From the NCBI RefSeq assembly GCF_014195585.1, contig NZ_JACICA010000008.1:46416-110415 (forward strand): a DNA stretch of 64,000 nucleotides, read 5' to 3'. This document shows positions 1-8,524 of this stretch, in pieces. The notes under the pieces were generated by a model that searched no databases, was not told the DNA's origin, and saw only the letters and a program-made list of their open reading frames with translations. The DNA comes from Alloprevotella rava. Its GTDB lineage: Bacteria > Bacteroidota > Bacteroidia > Bacteroidales > Bacteroidaceae. The translations under genes and the position numbers were made by a program. The stretch's first letter is position 1; every line of letters begins with the position of its first letter.

Positions 1-575
1 TGTGCCACTTGTTTGACTAATGGGTAGTAGATAGAGCGGGTAAGAGCTTGTTGGGGTACTTTTTTCGCTATTTGCACCGTGATGTCTAAGCAAATATCGC
101 GCAGTACTTTGTTAGCAATGTCAGCTCCCATCATCGTACCAACGAAGAGGGTAAGCATATCCATCATGTCGTCTGTCACCTGTGGTTTCCCTTTTTCATC
201 TTTTTCGCGCAGATCGGGAAAACCATATAAGTAAGCAAGTTTTTGCGCAAGAACAAATACGTGATAATAGTATTGTGCTAAGTCCGTTGGGATGGATGCC
301 AAAATAGCAGGTCCACCAGGAAGTCCTGTCAAGGTAGAAAGTGTTGTGACAGCACGCGTATGATATTTTATAAGGCGTGTTGCCAAATTATCTATAACCG
401 AGCGTTTAATGACAACGGCAGGACGTAGCTCAAGCACTTGGCTTAGCTCCTCTGGAGGTAGCGCATCTTTGAATGTAGAAGAGAGAAACACTTGACGATC
501 AATGCAGACACCAGGGATGGCTAGTGCTGCTTTCATTATTTTATTCCATAAATGTGCTTCTTTAATCATAGGCAT
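1..575 (-). CDS. EcsC-like protein (3' part, cut by window edge)
   Basis: An open minus-strand frame starts at ATG 575 (a second in-frame ATG is at 569) and runs off the window, giving 191 codons. The product starts MPMIKEAHLWNKIMKAAL and contains a Gly/Pro-rich stretch LTGLPGGPAILASIP followed by DLAQYYYHVFVLAQKLAYLYG and later a hydrophobic FVGTMMGADIANKV segment. The pattern of a small-residue membrane-like segment followed by an I/LAYLYG motif resembles the EcsC family, whose molecular role is poorly defined. A Bacteroidetes promoter lies just upstream. The family call rests on motif feel only; the C-terminal half is missing. Confidence 0.6.
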   Translation of the reverse strand, partial: MPMIKEAHLWNKIMKAALAIPGVCIDRQVFLSSTFKDALPPEELSQVLELRPAVVIKRSVIDNLATRLIKYHTRAVTTLSTLTGLPGGPAILASIPTDLAQYYYHVFVLAQKLAYLYGFPDLREKDEKGKPQVTDDMMDMLTLFVGTMMGADIANKVLRDICLDITVQIAKKVPQQALTRSIYYPLVKQVA

Positions 576-593
576 GTTCTATTTCATTTGTTG

Positions 594-625
594 CAAAGTT
601 ATGCTTTCTAAACTTGAAATACAAA
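594..625 (-). promoter_or_regulatory. Bacteroidetes-type promoter for the EcsC-like gene
   Basis: On the minus strand a -33 TTTG (622-625) is followed after 20 bases by TAACTTTG (594-601), matching TAnnTTTG. The predicted start lies about ten bases ahead of ATG 575. Confidence 0.6.
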
Positions 626-632
626 TAAATGC

Positions 633-2660
633 TTATTTCTTGTCAAGTGCTAAAAGTTCATCTCGTATCTGAGCGGCTAATATAAAGTCAAACTTGTGAG
701 CTGCTTCCTTCATCATTTTCTGAAGGCGCTCGCGCCTCTGTTCTTTCGATTCTTCTGCTCCGTAGACAGCAGCAGCTTCTGCTGCGATATTTATAGTTTC
801 GTTAAATTCGCTTGATAGTGTTCCTCTATAAATATCCTTTTCTTGTTGCTGTTCCTCAGAAATTTTTGTTAGTTCGTTGCCACCAATGCTCTTCTTTATC
901 GGAGTAGGTTTGATGCCATGCTTCTGATTATATTCTATCTGTTTGGCTCGACGTCGATTTGTTTCATCAATCGTTTGTTGCATAGCTCCTGTCACTTTGT
1001 TGGCATACATAATGACACGGCCGTTTACATTGCGGGCAGCACGCCCTGCTGTCTGTGTGAGGCTTCGGGCATTTCTAAGGAAACCCTCTTTGTCTGCATC
1101 GAGAATGGCTACAAGTGCCACTTCAGGAAGGTCGAGTCCTTCACGCAGCAGATTGACACCTACAAGTACTTGGTACACTCCTCTGCGTAGATCCTCCATG
1201 ATTCGCACGCGTTCCAATGTGTCTACGTCGCTATGTATATAAGCTGTTCTGATGCCTGCATCAATGAGATATTCGCTCAATTCTTCTGCCATTTTTTTTG
1301 TTAGTGTGGTCACAAGTACGCGTTCGTCGCGATGGATACACGTTCTGATCTCATCCATTAAATCATCTACAGGGTAATCGTTTGGGCGCACTTCTATGGT
1401 AGGGTCCAACAAGCCCGTAGGTCGGATTACCTGGTCAACAACAACCCCTTCTGCTTCTTGCAGTTCATAATCTGCAGGTGTAGCCGATATGTAGATCACT
1501 TGATTAGCTATTTCGTGGAATTCATCAAAGCTTAGGGGACGGTTGTCGAGTGCTGCTGGCAGGCGAAAACCGTAATTCACTAAGGCTTCTTTTCTGCTGC
1601 GATCGCCTTCGCGCATGGCTCTAATTTGTGGTACTGTCACATGGCTTTCGTCGATGACAATGAGGAAATCTTTTGGGAAGAAGTCCAAAAGGCAATAGGG
1701 GCGGGTACCTGGTTTGCGGCCATCAAAGTAGCGGCTATAATTTTCAATACCACTGCAATGCCCCAACTCTCTGATCATTTCTATATCATAATTTACCCGC
1801 TCGCTCAATCGTTTAGCCTCTAAAGATTTTCCCTCGCTTTCAAATTTCTTACATTGCAGTACAAGGTCGTCCTGTATCTGCCGGATGGCCAATTCTTGCG
1901 TGTCTTTTGAAGTTAGGAAAAGATTCGCAGGATAAACTTTGTATTGATCAAAAGTTCCTAAACGGATTCCACTTTGTGCATCAATTTCTTCAATAGTTTC
2001 TATCTCATCTCCCCAAAATGTTATGCGAAGGATGTCATCAGAGTAGGCTAAAAGAATATCGACAGTATCACCATTTACACGAAAATCTCCAGCTTTTGGG
2101 GCTACATCATTGCGCACGTATTGCCCATCTACTAATCTTCGTAATAAAGTATTGAGTACAAATGGTCTGCCAGCTCTTAGTTCTATTACATTTTCATAGA
2201 AAGCTGCAGGGTTTCCCATACCATAAATACAGCTCACAGAACTAACAACGACGACATCTTTTCTGCCGCTAAGTAATGCTGAAAGAGACGAAAGTCGCAA
2301 CTTATCAATTTCTTCGTTGATGGCTAAGTCTTTTTCAATATAAGTGTCCGTTTGGGCAATGTAAGCTTCAGGTTGATAATAGTCGTAGTAAGATACATAA
2401 TATTCTACTGCATTTTCAGGAAAGAAACCTTTAAATTCATGATAGAGTTGTGCCGCCAATGTTTTATTATGACTCAAAACTAATGTAGGTTTGTTGAGAT
2501 TTTTAATAACATTGGCCACTGTAAATGTCTTTCCCGATCCCGTAACACCTAGAAGGACCTGTGCGGGAGCTCCATCTTTAGCGCAAGTTGTAAGCTGGCG
2601 GATCGCCTCAGGCTGGTCGCCCATTGGTTGATAATCAGAATGTAATATAAACTCGTTCAT
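633..2660 (-). CDS. uvrB: Excinuclease ABC subunit B
   Basis: UvrB is the DNA-damage-verifying helicase-like subunit of nucleotide excision repair; it is loaded by UvrA and recruits UvrC. The 675-residue product has the family's usual length. Walker A GVTGSGKT is at residues 38-45, the beta-hairpin region with YYDYYQPEAY near residue 95, the IDESH Walker B box in the middle, the motif VI region QTAGRAARN, and a C-terminal UVR motif (KMMKEAAHKFDFILAAQIRDEL split over the last 40 residues). It begins at ATG 2660 and is transcribed alone, with a TACCTTTG promoter box 24 bases upstream. Nothing is unusual. Confidence 0.98.
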   Translation of the reverse strand: MNEFILHSDYQPMGDQPEAIRQLTTCAKDGAPAQVLLGVTGSGKTFTVANVIKNLNKPTLVLSHNKTLAAQLYHEFKGFFPENAVEYYVSYYDYYQPEAYIAQTDTYIEKDLAINEEIDKLRLSSLSALLSGRKDVVVVSSVSCIYGMGNPAAFYENVIELRAGRPFVLNTLLRRLVDGQYVRNDVAPKAGDFRVNGDTVDILLAYSDDILRITFWGDEIETIEEIDAQSGIRLGTFDQYKVYPANLFLTSKDTQELAIRQIQDDLVLQCKKFESEGKSLEAKRLSERVNYDIEMIRELGHCSGIENYSRYFDGRKPGTRPYCLLDFFPKDFLIVIDESHVTVPQIRAMREGDRSRKEALVNYGFRLPAALDNRPLSFDEFHEIANQVIYISATPADYELQEAEGVVVDQVIRPTGLLDPTIEVRPNDYPVDDLMDEIRTCIHRDERVLVTTLTKKMAEELSEYLIDAGIRTAYIHSDVDTLERVRIMEDLRRGVYQVLVGVNLLREGLDLPEVALVAILDADKEGFLRNARSLTQTAGRAARNVNGRVIMYANKVTGAMQQTIDETNRRRAKQIEYNQKHGIKPTPIKKSIGGNELTKISEEQQQEKDIYRGTLSSEFNETINIAAEAAAVYGAEESKEQRRERLQKMMKEAAHKFDFILAAQIRDELLALDKK

Positions 2661-2683
2661 GCTGCTTTTATCCTTAGAATCTA

Positions 2684-2691
2684 CAAAGGTA
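2684..2691 (-). promoter_or_regulatory. Putative -7 box for uvrB
   Basis: TACCTTTG on the minus strand matches TAnnTTTG and sits 24 bases before the uvrB ATG. No clear TTTG is present at the -33 position, so this is a partial match. Confidence 0.45.
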
Positions 2692-2763
2692 AGACATCTT
2701 TTTTAATTATAGCTGTCTACTAAAATAAGGACCTATTTTGAGCTATAAATGCAGTCGTAATTA

Positions 2764-2814
2764 CAATAAGGATGTCGGCTGACGCAATAAGGATGTCAGC
2801 TGATAGGCTTATTG
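2764..2814. repeat. Intergenic palindromic element, copy A (one and a half units)
   Basis: The 30 bases at 2785-2814 have outer inverted arms CAATAAG/CTTATTG and an inner palindrome TCAGCTGA. A half unit with the same left arm and a GTCGGCTGAC core precedes it at 2764-2784. The same 30-base design recurs at 36817-36846 and 57052-57081. It lies in the 371-base gap between divergently transcribed uvrB and the TPR gene. Function unknown. Confidence 0.7.
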
Positions 2815-2965
2815 TATTTTAAAACGCTATAAGGATATTTGCGCTTACGTTTATTTTGGGTAAGATGACACACTTGTGTATGAGTTGGTGGTGAACAAGT
2901 TTTTCTCCGTTTTTATTTTCTCTATTTCTAACTATATAGTTGCAGCGACTATTATTTAAGTGAGT

Positions 2966-2996
2966 TTTGTGCTTTGCATAGATTGTCTTAAATTTG
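2966..2996 (+). promoter_or_regulatory. Promoter of the TPR-dcp-deaminase-protease run
   Basis: TTTG at 2966-2969, 19 bases, then TAAATTTG at 2989-2996: an exact match to the Bacteroidetes housekeeping promoter. The predicted start is near 3000, about 30 bases before ATG 3032. Confidence 0.75.
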
Positions 2997-3031
2997 CATA
3001 CTAACAAAAGAACTAAAAGCTTATTGAGCCA

Positions 3032-4252
3032 ATGTTTTATCGAATTTTAATCTCTATTTCTCTATTTCTGACGTTGGGCTTTTCGTCTTTATCGGCACAA
3101 AAAGTGCTGAAAAACTTGAAATTACTCCTTAAACAGAAGAACGCTTCTGAGCTGCTCAACCAGGTGCGTAAGTTGGAGAAAGATTCAGAGGCTTGCACTT
3201 ATCCCAAATTGTATGATTATGGTATGCAGGCTAATATGAAATTGAATGAAACCCTTAATGAAAAAGCTTATCTAAAGCAACCCTACGATACTGTGCAGTT
3301 TTTTCGCACGATTTATGGCATTTATGATTATGCGCTCAAGTGCGATTCTTCCGAACATCTTTTGTTGGCAAAAGGGAAGGGGCGTATCGTGTTTCAGAAA
3401 TCTCATGGAGAAATTCTCCGTCATTATTATCGTAATCTATCCGTAGGAGGGCGCTACTTCTATAGTAAGAAAAACTACAAAGAGGCGGTCAGCCTGCTAA
3501 AAATGGCCGTAGACATCCCAAGCACTGCTTTATGGGGGAGTGATAAATCTGTTCTGAAATCTTACGAATATGTACAGACGGCTGCAGTTCTTATGCGTGC
3601 TGCCTACCTACGGAATGAATATAGAATGGCAATTCATTATGCGACAATAGCTTTGCAAGACACAACAAAAATGCGGGCCGGTATTCTGAAAACAACTGCT
3701 GAAGCTTATGCAGCAGTAAGAGATTCAGGGGCGTATCTTCAATATGTAAGAGAGGGATTGAAGGCCTATCCTAATGATGCGTTCTTCTTTACGGAGTTGT
3801 CCGATTACTACACCGGTCATGGAGATTATAAATCCTCGCTGAACCTTGCGGATTCTTTGTTGCAGAATGTGGATTCAAGAAATATTTATTTTTTAGCTGC
3901 TAAAGGTTTAGCTTTGATGAACCTTGGGAAGAATCGTGAAGCTATCGAGTATTCCCAACAAATCCTCTTGCAGGACTCTACAATTATTGATGCTAATTAT
4001 TACATTGGTGCGGCTTATTGTAATTTGGCTGCGCAAGTTGAACTACCCACTACAATCAATAGTCATGCTTATAGGGAGGCACTAAAAAAACGCCGCAACT
4101 ATTATCTTATGGCTCGACCGTATTTGGAATTGTATCGCGATCAAGCACCAAATCGACTGCAACTTTGGGGGCCACTGTTGTATCGTCTATATATGTCGCT
4201 GAATCAAGGTGACAAGTTTGAAGATATACAACGATTACTCAATCAGAAATAA
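3032..4252 (+). CDS. Secreted TPR-repeat protein
   Basis: This 406-residue protein begins with a signal peptide (hydrophobic ISISLFLTLGF, cleavage probably after SLSA before Q) and is otherwise helical with degenerate tetratricopeptide repeats, clearest at about residues 140-165, 185-215 and 240-330 (YFLAAKGLALMNLGKNREAI type helices). TPR domains mediate protein-protein contacts; the location is presumably periplasmic. It leads a same-strand run whose next gene, an M3 peptidase, starts only eight bases after its stop. Partner and function cannot be told from sequence. Confidence 0.85.
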   Translation: MFYRILISISLFLTLGFSSLSAQKVLKNLKLLLKQKNASELLNQVRKLEKDSEACTYPKLYDYGMQANMKLNETLNEKAYLKQPYDTVQFFRTIYGIYDYALKCDSSEHLLLAKGKGRIVFQKSHGEILRHYYRNLSVGGRYFYSKKNYKEAVSLLKMAVDIPSTALWGSDKSVLKSYEYVQTAAVLMRAAYLRNEYRMAIHYATIALQDTTKMRAGILKTTAEAYAAVRDSGAYLQYVREGLKAYPNDAFFFTELSDYYTGHGDYKSSLNLADSLLQNVDSRNIYFLAAKGLALMNLGKNREAIEYSQQILLQDSTIIDANYYIGAAYCNLAAQVELPTTINSHAYREALKKRRNYYLMARPYLELYRDQAPNRLQLWGPLLYRLYMSLNQGDKFEDIQRLLNQK

Positions 4253-4260
4253 AGAAAAGA

Positions 4261-6273
4261 ATGAATCCTTTTTATACACAATATGGAACACCTCATGAGA
4301 CCCTTCCTTTCAATCGCATCACGTTGAAGGATATAGAAGAAGCAATCCTTGAGGGTATGCGTCAGGAAAATGAGGCGATAAAAGCTATCATAGAGAATCC
4401 AGCACCTCCAACGTTTGAAAATACGATTGAGGCAATGGATACGACAGATCATTTGCTTGCTAGTGCAACAACCGTAATGTTCAATCTTTCTAGTGCGGAA
4501 ACTAATGACGAATTGGATCAACTTACGCAGCGTATGGCTCCGCTACTTTCAGAGCACACAAATAATATAAACTTCAATGTAGAGCTATTTAGTCGTGTGA
4601 AAGCTGTTTATAATAATGCGCCAGACAGCTTAACGGCAGAGCAGCGTATGTTACTAGAAAAAACATATGAAGGCTTTGAGCGAAGCGGTGCAAACTTGAA
4701 TGAAGCGGATAAAGCAAAGTTGCGCATTCTTACGTCTGAACTTTCGCAGCTGACAATTACTTTTTCACAGAATCATCTCAAAGCAACAAATGCCTACGAG
4801 TTATTTGTCGATGAAGAAGAACTGCTCGGCGGCCTGCCTGAAAGTCAGTTGACACAAGCTACTGAAGCTGCAAAAGAAAAAGGCAAAGATGGCTGGCTAT
4901 TTACCTTGAAATTTCCAAGTTACGGGCCTTTTATGAAATATGCGGATAATCGTGAACTCCGCCGTCAGTTGTATTTGGCCTACAACAGTCAGTGTACACA
5001 GCCAGATGATAATAATAATTTTGAAGTGGTTCGCCAAATTGTGAATCTCCGTCGCGAAGTTGCACAGTTGTTAGGTTATCCTACTTACGCTGCTTATGCT
5101 TTGAAGCGTCGTATGGCAGAAACAACGGAGAATGTATATGATTTGCTGAATAAACTTATAGATGCATACCTGGAGCCGGCAAAGCAAGAAGTTGGAATTG
5201 TTGAAGAGCGTGCAAAAGCAGATGGGATTGAAGATTTTCAGCCTTGGGATTTTAGCTATTATAGCCATAAGCTTTATGTAGAACAATATGAACTCGACCC
5301 AGAGGTGCTACGCCCTTACTTTGAATTGTCTGCTGTTAAGCGAGGAATCTTTGGCTTAGCCAGTCGTCTCTATGGAATTTCATTTAAAAAAAATGAGGAT
5401 ATTCCAGTTTATCACCCCGATGTGGATGCCTATGAGGTCTTTGATAAAGATGGCAGTTTTCTGGCCGTTCTTTATGCAGATTTCTTTCCTCGTTCGGGTA
5501 AACAAAGTGGTGCATGGATGACATCTTATAAAGAGCAATGTGCTGAAACGCGTCCTCATATAAGTCTAGTGATGAATTTCAGTAAGCCTACGGCTGACAA
5601 ACCAGCTCTCTTGACTCTCGGAGAAGTAGAGACTTTTCTTCACGAGTTTGGTCATTCTCTCCATGGCATCTTTGCTAATACTCGTTATCAGTCTTTGAGT
5701 GGCACAAATGTTTATTGGGATTTTGTGGAATTGCCTTCTCAGTTTATGGAAAATTATAGCACTGAAAAAGAATTCCTTCAAACCTTTGCTCAACATTATG
5801 TGACTGGTGAAACCATTCCAGATGATTATATCGAGCGATTACAGAAAAGTCGTACATTCCAAGCTGCCTATGCTTGTATTCGGCAAGTAAGTTTTGGTCT
5901 CTTAGACATGGCTTACTATACAACGCAGGATTTTTTCGATGCAGATGTTCGGATTTTTGAGCATAAGGCTTGGGAGCGCGTCCAGTTGCTGCCAATAATT
6001 CCAGAGGCTTGTATGAGTGTGCAATTTGGACATATCATGTCGGGCGGATACGCCGCGGGATATTACAGTTATAAGTGGGCCGAAGTTTTAGATGCTGATG
6101 CCTTTTCTCTTTTCAAAGAGAGGGGAATCTTTGACACTACAATAGCTCAAAGTTTTCGCGATAATGTTTTGTCAAAGGGTGGGACAGAGCCTCCCATGCT
6201 ATTGTATCTCCGCTTTCGTGGGCGTAAGCCGACGATAGATGCGTTAATGCGACGCGATGGTATCTTAAAGTGA
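4261..6273 (+). CDS. dcp: M3-family peptidyl-dipeptidase (Dcp type)
   Basis: A 670-residue zinc metallopeptidase of the thimet/Dcp family, which releases C-terminal dipeptides from peptides or degrades oligopeptides. The zinc site HEFGH is at residues 461-465, and the third ligand is Glu490 in FVELPSQFMEN, a family hallmark. The substrate-binding HIMSGGYAAGYYSYKWAEVLDAD segment is near residue 600. No signal peptide is visible, so a cytoplasmic role is expected. Start ATG 4261 follows the TPR stop by eight bases, implying co-transcription. The family assignment is firm; peptidyl-dipeptidase versus oligopeptidase A specificity is not certain. Confidence 0.95.
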   Translation: MNPFYTQYGTPHETLPFNRITLKDIEEAILEGMRQENEAIKAIIENPAPPTFENTIEAMDTTDHLLASATTVMFNLSSAETNDELDQLTQRMAPLLSEHTNNINFNVELFSRVKAVYNNAPDSLTAEQRMLLEKTYEGFERSGANLNEADKAKLRILTSELSQLTITFSQNHLKATNAYELFVDEEELLGGLPESQLTQATEAAKEKGKDGWLFTLKFPSYGPFMKYADNRELRRQLYLAYNSQCTQPDDNNNFEVVRQIVNLRREVAQLLGYPTYAAYALKRRMAETTENVYDLLNKLIDAYLEPAKQEVGIVEERAKADGIEDFQPWDFSYYSHKLYVEQYELDPEVLRPYFELSAVKRGIFGLASRLYGISFKKNEDIPVYHPDVDAYEVFDKDGSFLAVLYADFFPRSGKQSGAWMTSYKEQCAETRPHISLVMNFSKPTADKPALLTLGEVETFLHEFGHSLHGIFANTRYQSLSGTNVYWDFVELPSQFMENYSTEKEFLQTFAQHYVTGETIPDDYIERLQKSRTFQAAYACIRQVSFGLLDMAYYTTQDFFDADVRIFEHKAWERVQLLPIIPEACMSVQFGHIMSGGYAAGYYSYKWAEVLDADAFSLFKERGIFDTTIAQSFRDNVLSKGGTEPPMLLYLRFRGRKPTIDALMRRDGILK

Positions 6274-6315
6274 AAATTCATTTGATAAGGATAACAATAT
6301 AATTATTAGTTATAA

Positions 6316-6753
6316 ATGACTATAGAAGATAAGCAAACCGATTTAGATAAACGCTATTTGCGCATGGCGCGTATTTGGGCCGAAAATTCTTATTGTAAGC
6401 GTCGCCAAGTAGGTGCTCTTATTGTCAAGGATAAGATGATAATTAGCGATGGTTATAATGGCACGCCTTCTGGTTTTGAGAATGTATGTGAGGATGAAAA
6501 TTATGTAACAAAACCTTATGTTCTTCATGCTGAGGCTAATGCTCTTACAAAAATTGCTCGATCTGGGAATAATTCAGATGGGGCTACAATGTATGTAACA
6601 GACGAGCCTTGTATTGAATGTGCTAAACTTATTATTCAGTCAGGTATACGCCGTGTCATTTATGCACGTGACTATCGTTTGCATGATGGGGTTGAACTTT
6701 TAGAAAGAGCAGGTATTGTTGTAGAACATTTGTTTTTAGATAGCAATGACTAA
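6316..6753 (+). CDS. dCMP/deoxycytidylate deaminase
   Basis: A 145-residue zinc deaminase of the cytidine/deoxycytidylate family (ComEB-like), expected to convert dCMP to dUMP for thymidylate synthesis. The zinc and proton-shuttle motif HAE is at residues 71-73, and the second zinc motif PCIEC at 98-102 supplies Cys99 and Cys102. The length and the N-terminal DLDKRYLRMARIWAENSYCKRRQVGA are typical of the dCMP branch. Its last eight bases overlap the next gene's start, so translation is probably coupled. Confidence 0.93.
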   Translation: MTIEDKQTDLDKRYLRMARIWAENSYCKRRQVGALIVKDKMIISDGYNGTPSGFENVCEDENYVTKPYVLHAEANALTKIARSGNNSDGATMYVTDEPCIECAKLIIQSGIRRVIYARDYRLHDGVELLERAGIVVEHLFLDSND

Positions 6754-8524
6754 AAATCAGACACGTTTTGTCCCGCTGCTTGTTTCAGTGGGTGTTATAG
6801 TTGGAATACTTATCGGTAGTTTTTTCGCTTCACATTTCTCAGGTCGAAAATTGAGCATTATAAATACTTCTACAAATAAGATAAATGACTTGTTTCATCT
6901 TATTGATGATGAATATGTTGACTCTGTTAGTGTTCCAGATTTAGTAGAGAAATCTATGCCTGAAATACTCAAGCAGCTTGATCCACACTCTGCCTATATC
7001 AGTGCAAAAGATGTGGAAACCAGTATGCAAGATCTTAAGGGTAGTTTCTCAGGAATCGGCGTACAATTTACTGTCTATAAAGACACGGTTCGTGTCATAA
7101 AGGTTGTCAAAGGAGGACCGTCGGAAGGCGTAGGGCTTAGAGCTGGTGATCGCATAGTGAGTATTGATAGTAAAGTTTATGTGGGCGACACTATCACGGC
7201 TGATAAAACTCGAAATCGCCTGAAGGGGCAAAAAGGTTCTCAAGTTCGCTTGGGTATTGTTCGTCCTGGACAAAAACAAATGCTTAGCTATGTTGTGACG
7301 CGTGGTGATGTTCCTGTAAAAAGTATAACAGCTGATTATAAAGTCAATGATAGTGTTGGTTACATTCGTATCAATAGTTTCGGTGACAATACATATTCCG
7401 AATTTCTTTCTGCTTTGGCGCAGCTCAATACGCAAGGTTTTCGAGGTTTGATTCTCGATCTGCGAGGAAATCTTGGTGGGTATATGCAGCCTGCAGTACA
7501 GATTGCCAATGAATTCTTACCAAAGAATCGCCTCATAGTTTATACACAAGGGCGCAAGAGTCCTCGTGAAGATTTCAGAAGTGATGGTCGCGGTAGTTAT
7601 CAGAATCTTCCGTTGGTGGTGCTTGTTGATGAAACGAGTGCTTCTGCAAGCGAAATTCTGAGTGGTGCTTTGCAGGACAATGATCGTGCAATGATTGTTG
7701 GCCGCCGTACTTTTGGTAAAGGATTGGTACAAGTTCCTATCGAATTCCAAGATGGCAGTATGCTACGCCTCACGAAGGCTCGTTATTATACGCCTTCTGG
7801 TCGGTGTGTGCAAAAGCCGTATAAACTTGGAGATGAGGAAGATTACGAGGCAGACTTATTGTTACGCGAGAAGCATGGCGAATATTATAATCCCGATAGT
7901 ATCAAGACGAGTGGACAGAAGTACAAGACGGTGCGCGGTCGTTTTGTTTATGGTGGTGGAGGTATCATCCCCGATGTTTTTATTCCTGCAGATACACTCA
8001 ATATGACGAGTTATTTCCGCGAGGCTTATCTTAATGGTCTAATGTATCAGTTCGCTTATGTCTTTACTGATAATAGACGTAAACAACTCAGTGGTATTTC
8101 AGGACTCGATAATATGATCACTTTTTTGAAAAAAAGTTCATTAGTGGAGGACTTTGCTACTTATGCCGAGAAAAATGGTTTGCGACGTCGTTCGCGAATG
8201 TTGATACAGTCGCGAACGTTATTTGAGCGTTACCTCATATCGAATATTCTTGCAGATGCTATTGATGAGGAAGCTGCCATTATATATACAAATCGTAGCG
8301 ATGCAGCTGTTCAAACTGCAGTGAAACTTATTCGAGAAGGGAAGGCGTTTCCCTTTTCTGCAACGGCTTATGCACATCCCTCCAGTGCGTCTGTTTTCTT
8401 CCATATAGGAACTGATCGCAAAGTGGCACTTGTGTCTCGTCTTTTGCATACCACATCTTTTTATCCTTTGGCTCAATGGTACGAACCTAAAAAGACGCAC
8501 AACGGGAAGCTATCCGTGATGTGA
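6746..8524 (+). CDS. S41 C-terminal processing protease
   Basis: A 592-residue Ctp/Prc-like serine protease of the periplasm. An N-terminal anchor is at residues 10-31, a PDZ domain at about 85-180 (SGIGVQF, GLRAGDRIVSID), then the S41 core. The Ser/Lys dyad is readable: Ser300 in ETSASASEIL and Lys325 in TFGKG, with the family's 25-residue spacing. Such enzymes trim C-termini of envelope proteins or peptidoglycan hydrolases. A C-terminal region of roughly 170 residues after the core has no motif I recognise. ATG 6746 overlaps the deaminase end. The stop overlaps the GTG start of the folate gene. Confidence 0.95.
   Translation: MTKNQTRFVPLLVSVGVIVGILIGSFFASHFSGRKLSIINTSTNKINDLFHLIDDEYVDSVSVPDLVEKSMPEILKQLDPHSAYISAKDVETSMQDLKGSFSGIGVQFTVYKDTVRVIKVVKGGPSEGVGLRAGDRIVSIDSKVYVGDTITADKTRNRLKGQKGSQVRLGIVRPGQKQMLSYVVTRGDVPVKSITADYKVNDSVGYIRINSFGDNTYSEFLSALAQLNTQGFRGLILDLRGNLGGYMQPAVQIANEFLPKNRLIVYTQGRKSPREDFRSDGRGSYQNLPLVVLVDETSASASEILSGALQDNDRAMIVGRRTFGKGLVQVPIEFQDGSMLRLTKARYYTPSGRCVQKPYKLGDEEDYEADLLLREKHGEYYNPDSIKTSGQKYKTVRGRFVYGGGGIIPDVFIPADTLNMTSYFREAYLNGLMYQFAYVFTDNRRKQLSGISGLDNMITFLKKSSLVEDFATYAEKNGLRRRSRMLIQSRTLFERYLISNILADAIDEEAAIIYTNRSDAAVQTAVKLIREGKAFPFSATAYAHPSSASVFFHIGTDRKVALVSRLLHTTSFYPLAQWYEPKKTHNGKLSVM

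Noticed and set aside
7049..7435. 128-codon minus-strand ORF inside the S41 protease
   Set aside because: Antisense shadow of the PDZ region; no start or composition support.
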